Source of the DNA: Roseomonas indoligenes
GTDB taxonomy: Bacteria > Pseudomonadota > Alphaproteobacteria > Acetobacterales > Acetobacteraceae
Reading direction: 5' to 3'
NCBI RefSeq assembly: GCF_017813365.1
Contig: NZ_JAGIZA010000015.1
Span: forward strand, 1 to 64,000
DNA: 64,000 nt
Shown here: positions 8,255 through 15,432 of the stretch, piece after piece
Layout of the letters: every line of letters begins with the position of its first letter
Numbering within the stretch: position 1 is the stretch's first letter
Notes under the pieces: generated by a model
Seen by the model: only the letters and a program-made list of their open reading frames with translations
Database searches by the model: none
Told to the model about the DNA's origin: nothing
Made by a program: the position numbers and the translations under genes

Positions 8255-9028
8255 TCAGACGAGGCGCGAGCCGCCGTCGAGGTGGAGGGTGGCGCCGTTG
8301 ATCCATCCGTTGCTCATGAGGAAGACGACGGCCGCGCCGGCCTCCTCTGGGGTGCCGAGGCGGTGCAGCGGAAGGTTCGCCTTCAGGCCGGCGACATAGG
8401 CGTCGCGACCTTCGCCGAGCGCCTTGCCCAGCAGGGGCGTGTCGATTGGGCCGGGCGAGAGCGTGTTCACGCGGCGCGGGGCAAGCTCCAGCGCGAGGCC
8501 CCGTGCCAGCGCCTCCATGGCGGCGGAGGCGGCGGCGAGCACGGCGGTGCCGTAGGCGTTCGGCCGGTCCGCCAGCGCGCCGGAGACGAAGGTGATGGAG
8601 GCATCCCCGGCCAGGCGGTCGCCGAGGGCGCGGAGGGTGTGCACGGCGGCCCAGACGCGCTCGTCGAAGGCGCGGTGGAGGCGGGAGACATCGGCCTCGA
8701 GCACCTTGCCGACGACGAAGCTTCCGGCGAGCAGGACGAGATGGTCCACTTGCGGGATGCTCGCCAGCGCCGTCTCGATCGTCTCGGGGCGGGTCACGTC
8801 GGCGGCGCGCCAGCCGGCGAAGCCGTGCTCGGCGGCGGCCGCCTCGGCGCGGTCAGGCTCGAAGCCGATGACGGTGACCTGGGCGCCGGCCGCCTTGGCC
8901 TGGATCGCGGCAGAGAGGCCGATGCCGGAGGTGCCGCCAAAGATCACGACGACGCGGCCCGCGAGCGCAGAGGACGGCGCCGGGGCCGGCTGCGCGACGG
9001 TCGGGGAACGGGAAAGGGTCTGGCTCAT
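8255..9028 (-). CDS. short-chain dehydrogenase-like protein with degenerate active site
   Basis: A 257-residue SDR. The NAD(P)-binding motif GGTSGIG (31-37) is intact, as are the LAGS strand (100-103), Ser149 in TFVSGAL and the C-terminal GWINGATLHLDGG. The expected YxxxK catalytic pair, about 15 residues after Ser149, reads LAAAS (164-168), so both Tyr and Lys seem lost; Tyr159 lies five residues early. It may use another mechanism, act as a binding protein, or pair with the adjacent ene-reductase. The N-terminal 20 residues are a Pro/Ala tail. TCATAC half-sites lie 70-100 bp upstream. Confidence 0.88.
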   Translation of the reverse strand: MSQTLSRSPTVAQPAPAPSSALAGRVVVIFGGTSGIGLSAAIQAKAAGAQVTVIGFEPDRAEAAAAEHGFAGWRAADVTRPETIETALASIPQVDHLVLLAGSFVVGKVLEADVSRLHRAFDERVWAAVHTLRALGDRLAGDASITFVSGALADRPNAYGTAVLAAASAAMEALARGLALELAPRRVNTLSPGPIDTPLLGKALGEGRDAYVAGLKANLPLHRLGTPEEAGAAVVFLMSNGWINGATLHLDGGSRLV

Positions 9029-9099
9029 GGTGGGCTCCTCAGGGGCGCCGCTGCGGCGCCGTTGAGGAGGACAGTGACGCCGCGCCGTTCAGCCGGAAA

Positions 9100-9126
9100 T
9101 CATACTCTGGTTCATCCCCGTCATAC
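9100..9126. promoter_or_regulatory. TCATAC half-site cluster, site D
   Basis: TCATAC at 9100-9105, a variant TCATCC at 9112-9117 and TCATAC at 9121-9126, all in the same orientation, 70-100 bp upstream of the dehydrogenase start. No full inverted repeat is present, so this is a weaker match to the motif seen at 1325 and 5030. Confidence 0.3.
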
Positions 9127-9177
9127 CCGAGAGGCTGGCCGGGGTGCTGTGGCGATGGCGGCCTCGGGCTGCCCGCG

Positions 9178-10077
9178 TCACCGCAGGGCCTGGCCCTTCC
9201 GCCAAGCCGACGGCGCCGTGCCGACCTGCCGCGTGAACACGCGGGTGAGGTGGCTCTGGTCGAAGAAGCCCGTGGCGGCGGCCACCTCGGCCACGGTCAC
9301 GCGCGGGTTCGCCAGCATCGCCTTCGCCTGTTCGATCCGCCGCTGCAGCAGCCAGCGATGGGGCGGGGTGCCGGTGGTCGCGCGGAAGGCCCGGGAGAAG
9401 TGGCTGACGGAGAGGCCGCAGGCCGTGGCCATCTCCGCGAGGCGAACCTCGCCGTCCAGCCGTGCGGCGATCATCTCCTTCGCCAGCCGTTCCTGCCGGG
9501 GGCTCAGCCGCGGGCCGCCCTTCGGACTGATCGGCTTGTAGGTGCCATAGGTCTTCGCAAAATGGGCGACGGCCGCCCAGGAGAGGTGATCGACGAAGAG
9601 CGTGTTGGTGGCCTCGGGAGAGAGGAAGGCGGGCTCCACCAGATCGGCCAGCTGGCGGGCGACCGGATCCACGAGGCTGCTCGCCTCCGGGACGGACAGC
9701 TCGGAGAAGACGGTGCCGCGGTGGTCCGGCTCCAGCGCCTCGAAGACGGCGCGGGGGATGTGCCAGTTCACCTGGTCGAAATCATCCATCAGCACGCAGG
9801 TCCAGTCGTGGCGGTAGTCGTAGGCGCGGATCTGCCCGGGCTGGGCGAGCCTGACGGACATGGAACGGCCGTCGCAGGTCATGTCGGAGCGGCAGGGCGC
9901 GCGCGCCAGGCAGAAGAGGAAGGCGTCCTCCACGATGTGCCGGCTCAGCGGCTTGTCGCTTGCCATGCCACGGATGCGGCCGATCGCGATCGGCGCCGGG
10001 TGGCCGCTGCGCGTCGTCAGGATGGAGGCCTGGGTCGGGCGGAAATACTCCATCCCGATGTTGTTCTTCCCCGACAC
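9178..10077 (-). CDS. AraC-family transcriptional regulator
   Basis: A 299-residue regulator. The C-terminal 100 residues carry the paired AraC helix-turn-helix: LAEMATACGLSVSHFSRAF, then a second helix pair ending in GFFDQSHLTRVFTRQVGTAP. The N-terminal 190 residues are a divergent ligand or dimer domain without a recognisable cupin motif. The start is taken as GTG at 10077 with GAGCGAGG about 7 nt upstream; an ATG 24 nt downstream is an alternative. The gene lies upstream of the SDR/ene-reductase operon on the same strand and may control it. The 373-bp gap 10078-10450 to the next kinase shows nothing recognisable beyond promoter space. Confidence 0.9.
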   Translation of the reverse strand: MSGKNNIGMEYFRPTQASILTTRSGHPAPIAIGRIRGMASDKPLSRHIVEDAFLFCLARAPCRSDMTCDGRSMSVRLAQPGQIRAYDYRHDWTCVLMDDFDQVNWHIPRAVFEALEPDHRGTVFSELSVPEASSLVDPVARQLADLVEPAFLSPEATNTLFVDHLSWAAVAHFAKTYGTYKPISPKGGPRLSPRQERLAKEMIAARLDGEVRLAEMATACGLSVSHFSRAFRATTGTPPHRWLLQRRIEQAKAMLANPRVTVAEVAAATGFFDQSHLTRVFTRQVGTAPSAWRKGQALR

Positions 10078-10450
10078 GCCCGAACCTCGCTCCTCTCGCG
10101 CCAGGGCCGCGATCCCCGACAGGAGCGGCGCCGGGGCATGGTTTAGGCCGAGCGGATCGGGGACGTCGATGGCGCCACCTCCACGGTCCCCGGGCCGGGG
10201 CAGGAAAATCCATGCCGCCGCGCAGGAACGTGCTAGGCGCGGATCCGTGACTTGCCGTTAATCCCGGCCCGTTGCGGCGCCCGGTGTCGCTGGAGCGCGG
10301 CACGGAGCCGCCGCGGGGCCATAGCCGCCCCTTGGCGGTCCTGGGCGGAGCCGGATACGACAGGCAATGGGTTTCCAGTGCGCGAAGGACGATGAGGCGG
10401 GCAGCGTTGACACCGGGGGGGATCGTGGCGGCCGACCGCAGCGGCCGGGG

Positions 10451-12061
10451 ATGATGCAGGGCTCGACCGCCGGTCCGGACGTGCCGGCCTATGGCTCGGC
10501 CGCTGACCTGCGGGCGATGGCCGATGCGGTTCCCGCCCTGCTCTCCTTCTTCGACGCGGACCTGATCTGCCGCTACGCGAACGCCTACCACCGCCAGTGG
10601 TACGGGCGGCCGCCGGAGGAGATGGTCGGCCTCCACATGCGTGAATTCCTGGGCGAGCGGGGCTATGTGTCGCGCGGGCCGTTCCTGCGGCGAGTCCTGG
10701 CGGGGGAGGAGGTATCCTTCGACGCCACCGTGCCGCATGCCGACGGGACATGGCGGGACGCCGCGATCCGCTACCGCCCCCGCCACGGTCCGCAAGGCCT
10801 TCTCGGCTTCCACGTGCTCGTCTTCGACACGGCCGTCCACCAGCACCGCTTCCACAGCCTGTTCGACGGCAAGGGCATCGCCTTCCTCGAGCTCGACCTG
10901 TCGCGGCTCGCCGGAACCCTGGAGCAGCTGCGCGCGGAGGGGGTGGAGAGGCTCGCGGCCACGATCGCCTCCGATCCCGGCTTCGTGCGGCGCTTCGTCG
11001 GGCTGACGCATCTCGCCGACCTGAACGAGAAGGCGGCCTCCCTTTTCGGGCTGGACCGCGAGGCGGCCATCGGCACGGTCTTCGGCGCCCTCTGCCCACC
11101 GGCCGCGGAGCCGGTCCTCGCGGCCAACCTCCTGGCCTATGTCGGCGGGGAGAGGGGCTTCGAGGAGGAGACGGTGATGCTCCGGGCCGATGGCCAGCCG
11201 CTCGAGGTCCGCCTGACCAGCGCCTTCCCGCAGCAGGGGGAACGGCAGGACCGGGTCTTCCTCGGGGTGATCGATATCGGCGCGCGCGTCCGGCAGGACC
11301 GCCGGCTGGCGCAGCTGGAGACCGACCTCGCCCATGCTGCCCGGGTCGCCACGCTCGGCGAGCTGACTGCCTCCATCGCGCATGAGGTGAACCAGCCGCT
11401 CGCGGCGGTGACGGCAAATGGCGACGCGGCGCTGCGCTGGCTCCGGAGGCCCGTCCCGGACCTCGACGAGGTCGAGGCCGCGATCCGGCGTGTGATCGAG
11501 GAGGGGCGGAGGGCCTCCGAGATCATCGCCCGCACGCGGGCCCTGGCCACGAAGGGAACGACGAAGCGCGCGCTCTTCGACCCCAACGGGATGATCGAGG
11601 ATGCCGCCGCGCTGGTCCGCCGCCAGGTGGCGTCGCTGGGCGCGGAACTCCGCCTGGACCTCGCGCCGGCCCTCCCGCCCGTCCTCGCGGACCGGGTGCA
11701 GCTGCAGCAGGTGGTCATCAACCTGGTGGTGAACGCCGCGCAGGCCATGCTGCAAGGGCCGGAGGGACCGCGCCTCGTCGTGGTGGCCTCAGGCGAGCGG
11801 GCCGGGACGGTCGTCGTCGAGGTCAGCGACACCGGGCCGGGGATCGGGGAGGAGGCGGTCCCGCGCCTTTTCGAGGCCTTCTACACGACCAAGGCATCGG
11901 GGATGGGCATGGGCCTCTCGGTGTCGAGGACCATCGTCGAGTCGCATGGCGGCTGGATCCGCGCGGGGGGCGCCCCCATGGGGGGCGCGGTCTTCTCCTT
12001 CGGCATCCCGGTGCCGGAACCCGCGCGGGCTTCGGGCGGGCCGGACGGCGGGGGCGCCTGA
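10451..12061 (+). CDS. PAS-domain sensor histidine kinase, paralog of 3432
   Basis: A 536-residue cytoplasmic kinase that aligns end to end with the kinase at 3432: PAS start LLSFFDADLICRYANAYHRQ, H-box SIAHEVNQPLAAV (His311), N-box NLVVNAAQAM, G1 box DTGPGIG and G2 box GMGMGLSVS. The HEVNQPL form is the canonical HWE-free HisKA sequence, where the paralog has HEVSQPL. The ATG pair at 10451/10454 gives the same N-terminal length as the paralog; an ATG at 10367 would add a Gly/Arg-rich tail. It is convergent with a receiver gene 30 bp away. No DNA-binding regulator is adjacent, so cross-talk with the FixJ-type regulator is likely. Confidence 0.92.
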   Translation: MMQGSTAGPDVPAYGSAADLRAMADAVPALLSFFDADLICRYANAYHRQWYGRPPEEMVGLHMREFLGERGYVSRGPFLRRVLAGEEVSFDATVPHADGTWRDAAIRYRPRHGPQGLLGFHVLVFDTAVHQHRFHSLFDGKGIAFLELDLSRLAGTLEQLRAEGVERLAATIASDPGFVRRFVGLTHLADLNEKAASLFGLDREAAIGTVFGALCPPAAEPVLAANLLAYVGGERGFEEETVMLRADGQPLEVRLTSAFPQQGERQDRVFLGVIDIGARVRQDRRLAQLETDLAHAARVATLGELTASIAHEVNQPLAAVTANGDAALRWLRRPVPDLDEVEAAIRRVIEEGRRASEIIARTRALATKGTTKRALFDPNGMIEDAAALVRRQVASLGAELRLDLAPALPPVLADRVQLQQVVINLVVNAAQAMLQGPEGPRLVVVASGERAGTVVVEVSDTGPGIGEEAVPRLFEAFYTTKASGMGMGLSVSRTIVESHGGWIRAGGAPMGGAVFSFGIPVPEPARASGGPDGGGA

Positions 12062-12091
12062 GTTCCCTGGCGGGGAAGCCGCCCCGGCCCC

Positions 12092-12469
12092 TCAGGACGC
12101 GAGGGCGCTGTCGAGGCAGCTGATGAGGCGGTCCCCGTCGAAGGGCTTGCGGAGGAAGCAGCGCACGCCCGCGGCACGGGCCTGGGCCGTCACGCGGTCG
12201 TCGAGGAAGGCGGAGATGAGGATGACCGGGGTGCAGGCCCCGGAGGCGCTGATCGCCTCGGTCAGCTCGACGCCGCTCATCCCGGGCATCTGGACGTCGC
12301 TGATCACGCAGGCGCTCCCGTCCCGCTCGGCCGAGCTGAGGAAGGCTTCGGCGGAGGAGAAGGTCGCCACCCGGTAGCCGAGGCTGCGGACCAGCCCGTC
12401 CAGCGAGCGCCGCATGCCCTCGTCATCGTCCACCACGGCGATCAGCGGGATACCGTCCACCTCTGCCAT
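12092..12469 (-). CDS. single-domain response regulator, paralog of 2312
   Basis: A 125-residue receiver, strongly similar to the one at 2312-2680: VVDDDEGMRRSLDGLVRSLG, phospho-acceptor Asp in VISDVQMPGMSG, and a LRKPFDGD lysine loop. There is no output domain. The start MAEVDGIPLIAV is an ATG at 12469; upstream codons are open but overlap the candidate operator. The kinase/receiver pair here repeats the receiver-regulator-kinase cluster at 2.3-5.0 kb, minus the DNA-binding protein. Probably a phosphate sink or relay protein. Confidence 0.87.
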   Translation of the reverse strand: MAEVDGIPLIAVVDDDEGMRRSLDGLVRSLGYRVATFSSAEAFLSSAERDGSACVISDVQMPGMSGVELTEAISASGACTPVILISAFLDDRVTAQARAAGVRCFLRKPFDGDRLISCLDSALAS

Positions 12470-12540
12470 TCCTCGCACCGCGTACCGCCGCCATGGCCGC
12501 ACGGTTCTGCCACTATGGGGGGCGCGGGCGCCCCGTGAAA

Positions 12541-12556
12541 TCATACGCGAGGATGA
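12541..12556. promoter_or_regulatory. candidate dyad operator, site E
   Basis: TCATAC-GCGA-GGATGA, one mismatch in the right arm, 72 bp upstream of the receiver start. It overlaps the 3' end of the GntR gene. Same layout as sites A-C. Confidence 0.4.
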
Positions 12557-13296
12557 GGGGCGCCGCTGGCCGGGGTGGCGGCGGCGAAAAGGACCGCATC
12601 ATCCAGGATGACGGCGGCCGTGGCCTCGTAGTGGCTCACCAGGAGTGCCACCGCGCCGTCCACGTCGCGCGCCAGCACGGCGGCCAGGATATCGGCGTGC
12701 TCCCGCTCCACGTCCCGTCCGGGAAAGGCCCGCCGCGCCGCCAGGCGCCGGTAGCGCTGGTGCCGGTCGGTGAGCTGCTCGCAGAAGGCGATCAGCCAGC
12801 GGGACCCGCAGCCCGCGATCAGGGCCCGGTGGAAGGCCCGGTGCCGCGCCTCCCACTCGGTGATCCCCGCCGCATCCTCCCCGGTCGGCACGCGCGGCGT
12901 CCGGGCCAGGCGGAGATGGGCGAGGACGAGCCCTTCCTCCCAGGCCGGGTTGGCGGCGGCCATGGATTCCCGCAGCCCGCGCTCCTCCAGCCAGCAGCGC
13001 GTGCGCGTCAGCTCCGTCAGCTCCTCCGCGCTCACGCCGGGAACGGTGAAGCCGCGCTGGTCGCGGCACTCCACCAGCCCATCCGCCGTCAGGCGGTTGA
13101 GGGCCTCCCGCAGCGGGGTCTGGCCGATGGCATAGCGCTCCATCAGCGCGCGGATCTGGAGCCGCGCGCCGGGCCGCAGCCGCCCTTCGAGCAGGTCGTC
13201 GCGGATGCGGTCATAGACGCCGGTGGCATGGGTCGGCACCGCCGCGCGGGCAATTCCCGGCATGCCCTCGGAGGGCGGAGCCTGACCGTCCATCAT
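12541..13296 (-). CDS. GntR-family regulator with FCD ligand domain
   Basis: A 251-residue repressor-type regulator. The winged helix occupies about residues 25-85 (VYDRIRDDLLEGRLRPGARL, then RYAIGQTPLREALNRLTADG). An all-helical FCD domain with Asp/His metal-type ligands follows (EWEARHRAFHRALIAGC, then EHADILAAVLARD). The ATG pair at 13296/13293 follows GAGAG. It is divergent from the aromatic-degradation-like operon beginning at 13503 and most likely represses it until a carboxylate ligand binds. A small dyad TCGTT-N7-AACGA (13418-13434) lies near the putative -10 of that operon. Confidence 0.9.
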   Translation of the reverse strand: MMDGQAPPSEGMPGIARAAVPTHATGVYDRIRDDLLEGRLRPGARLQIRALMERYAIGQTPLREALNRLTADGLVECRDQRGFTVPGVSAEELTELTRTRCWLEERGLRESMAAANPAWEEGLVLAHLRLARTPRVPTGEDAAGITEWEARHRAFHRALIAGCGSRWLIAFCEQLTDRHQRYRRLAARRAFPGRDVEREHADILAAVLARDVDGAVALLVSHYEATAAVILDDAVLFAAATPASGAPHPRV

Positions 13297-13393
13297 CTCT
13301 CTCGCCTCCTCATCGCGCGCTCCGACCCATCCGGCGCCTCCGGAGCGGAATATGCACGGCCCTCTTCGTCCCGCCAAAATGTATATCATTCTG

Positions 13394-13434
13394 TTGACAC
13401 AGGCCCGATGATGGATATCGTTCGAATATAACGA
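13394..13434 (+). promoter_or_regulatory. promoter and possible GntR operator
   Basis: TTGACA (13394-13399) and TATCGT (13416-13421) are spaced 16 bp in an AT-rich patch unusual for this window. The inverted repeat TCGTT-N7-AACGA (13418-13434) overlaps the downstream element, a good position for repression by the divergent GntR protein. Confidence 0.5.
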
Positions 13435-13455
13435 AAGGCTACCGGAGGAACGCGA

Positions 13456-13506
13456 ATGGAAGGGTGGATGAAGCCGCGTCGCCGCCTGGGCGCCTCCCGG
13501 GCGTGA
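13456..13506 (+). CDS. possible 16-codon leader peptide
   Basis: ATG at 13456 has the best ribosome-binding site in the region (GGAGGA, 6 nt spacing) but opens only a 16-codon frame, MEGWMKPRRRLGASRA. Its TGA overlaps a GTG (GTGA, 13503-13506) in the frame of the amidohydrolase. It may drive that gene by translational coupling. The alternative is that the amidohydrolase starts at GTG 13464, 14 nt from the same site. Confidence 0.4.
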   Translation: MEGWMKPRRRLGASRA

Positions 13507-14528
13507 CCACGCCATGGCAGCACCGGTGCGGATGCGGCGTGGACGTGCATGCCCATGTCATCCCCGCCTCCTTCCCGCGCGCGCTGCGCGATCCCGTGCC
13601 GTCCGGCTGGCCCGCCATGGCGATGGCCGACGATTCCTGCCACGCCCATGTCATGATCGACGGCCGGAACTACCGGACTGTCTCCGACCGCTGCTGGGAC
13701 GTGCCGAAGCGCATCGCGGACATGGAGGCAATGGGCCTCTCGCTGCAGGCCGTCTCCCCGATGCCGGAGCTGCTCTCCTACTGGATGGACGCGCCGGATG
13801 CGGCGGAGCTGCTGCGCTACATCAACGACGAGACCGCCGCGATGGTGGCGGAATCCGGCGGCCGCCTCCTCGGCCTCGGCGCCGTCCCGCTCCAGGACAT
13901 GGACCTGGCGCTGAAGGAGCTGGCGCGGGCGAAGGAGGAACTGGGCTTCGCCGGGGTCGAGATCGGCAGCAACGTGAACGGCGTCCCCGTCGGGCATCCC
14001 TCGCTCGATCCCTTCTTCGAGGCGGCGGAATCGCTGGACATGGCCGTCTTCGTCCATGCCCTGCGTCCGGCCGGGATGGAGCGCCTCGTCGGGCCGAAGA
14101 ACCTGCAGCAGGTGCTGGCCTACCCGACCGATGTCGGCCTCGCCGCCGCCTCGGTCCTCTGCTCCAACCTGATGCTGCGCCGGCCCCGGCTGCGCATCGC
14201 CTTCTCCCATGGCGGCGGCACCCTCGCCTCCCTCCTGCCGCGACTGGAGCAGGGCTGGAAGACCTTCCCCGCGATGAGGGACGCCATCCAGGCCTCGCCC
14301 GCCGAGCAGGCGCGGCGCCTCTACTACGACGCCCTCGTCTTTGACACGCCGATGCTGCGCCACCTCGTCGCGACCTTCGGGGATGACCGCGTGATGATCG
14401 GAACCGACCACCCCTTCGCCTTCCACGACTCCGAGCCGGTCCGCCGGATCCTCGAGGCCGTGCCCGACGAGGCCGCGCGCGACCGCCTGCTCTCCGGCAA
14501 TGCCCGCAGCTTCCTCGGCCTCTCCTGA
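13503..14528 (+). CDS. amidohydrolase 2 (ACMSD-like) family metal-dependent hydrolase or decarboxylase
   Basis: A 341-residue TIM-barrel amidohydrolase of the ACMSD/gamma-resorcylate decarboxylase group. The N-terminal metal site is HxH (VDVHAHVIP, His16/His18). Further ligands are His in FVHALRP and FSHGGG and the Asp in IGTDHPF. These enzymes decarboxylate or hydrolyse aromatic-ring products. The start is uncertain: GTG 13503 overlaps the stop of a possible leader peptide, and GTG 13464 is the alternative. First enzyme of a five-gene operon with a ring hydroxylase and a fumarylacetoacetase-like protein, so an aromatic substrate is likely. Confidence 0.88.
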   Translation: MTTPWQHRCGCGVDVHAHVIPASFPRALRDPVPSGWPAMAMADDSCHAHVMIDGRNYRTVSDRCWDVPKRIADMEAMGLSLQAVSPMPELLSYWMDAPDAAELLRYINDETAAMVAESGGRLLGLGAVPLQDMDLALKELARAKEELGFAGVEIGSNVNGVPVGHPSLDPFFEAAESLDMAVFVHALRPAGMERLVGPKNLQQVLAYPTDVGLAAASVLCSNLMLRRPRLRIAFSHGGGTLASLLPRLEQGWKTFPAMRDAIQASPAEQARRLYYDALVFDTPMLRHLVATFGDDRVMIGTDHPFAFHDSEPVRRILEAVPDEAARDRLLSGNARSFLGLS

Positions 14529-14538
14529 GGGACGCCAG

Positions 14539-15432
14539 ATGCCCGCCTTTCCCGTCTCCGGCCTGCGCAGCGTCGATCTGACCGTGCCGGACCTCGACCG
14601 CGCCGTCGGGTTCTACACCGCGACCTGGGGCCTCGATCTCTCGGCGCGCGAGGGCGGCTCCGCCTGGCTGCGGGCCACCGGCGATGACGACCATGTCCTG
14701 GCCCTGCACGCGGGGGCCAGGCCCGCCCTGCGCTCCGTCACCTTCCGCGCGGCGGACGAGGCAGCGCTGCGGCGGATGGTCGCGGCCGCGGAGGCGGAGG
14801 GGGCCACGGTCCTGGCGCCGCCCGCGCCGCTGGCGGAACCCGGTGGCGGCCTCGGCGCGACGCTGCGCGCCCCCGGTGGCGCAGCGCTGCGCCTCGTGGC
14901 CGGGGATGAGCGGCGCGCCCCCTCCCCCGCCGTCGCGGACCGGCCGGAGCGTCTCGCCCATGTGAACCTCAACTGCCGCGACGTGGATGCGGTGCGCCGT
15001 TTCTTCGAGGGACCGCTCGGCTTCGTCCTCTCCGACCGCTCGAAGCTCATGGCCTTCGAGCGCTCCTCGGCCGATCACCACATCATCGTGCTGGCGGACG
15101 CGCCGGTGGACGGGCTGAACCACGTCGCCTTCCTGCTGCCAGGCCTGGAGGGCGTGATGCGCGCCTCCGGGCGCCTGGTGGATGCCGGCCATCCCATCGC
15201 CTGGGGCCCAGGCCGCCACGGGCCCGGCGACAACGTCTTCACCTATTTCCTCGATCCCTTCGGCATCGTGGTGGAGCACACGGCCGAGGTGCTGCAGGTG
15301 GACGACGACTACCGCGTGCGCGGGCCGGAGGAGTGGGTGTGGCCGCCCGGCCGCACGGACCAGTGGGGCATCGCGCCGGCGAAGACCGAGGCGGTGAAGG
15401 CGGCCCAGCTCGCCATCGGCTACGTGCCGTGA
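14539..15432 (+). CDS. two-domain VOC/extradiol dioxygenase-like protein
   Basis: A 297-residue protein with two vicinal-oxygen-chelate modules (about residues 5-125 and 135-260), the layout of catechol 2,3-dioxygenase. Candidate iron ligands in the second module are His in LAHVNLNC, His in LNHVAFLL and Glu in GIVVEH, a complete 2-His-1-Glu set. The first module lacks it, as in true extradiol enzymes. It should cleave the ring of a dihydroxylated aromatic. GAGGG precedes the ATG, 10 bp after the amidohydrolase stop. It overlaps the next gene by a GTGA. Confidence 0.87.
   Translation: MPAFPVSGLRSVDLTVPDLDRAVGFYTATWGLDLSAREGGSAWLRATGDDDHVLALHAGARPALRSVTFRAADEAALRRMVAAAEAEGATVLAPPAPLAEPGGGLGATLRAPGGAALRLVAGDERRAPSPAVADRPERLAHVNLNCRDVDAVRRFFEGPLGFVLSDRSKLMAFERSSADHHIIVLADAPVDGLNHVAFLLPGLEGVMRASGRLVDAGHPIAWGPGRHGPGDNVFTYFLDPFGIVVEHTAEVLQVDDDYRVRGPEEWVWPPGRTDQWGIAPAKTEAVKAAQLAIGYVP

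Noticed and set aside
9782-11755. Minus-strand frame of 657 codons
   Set aside because: Antisense to the second kinase and an out-of-frame reading of the AraC gene; no domain is recognisable.
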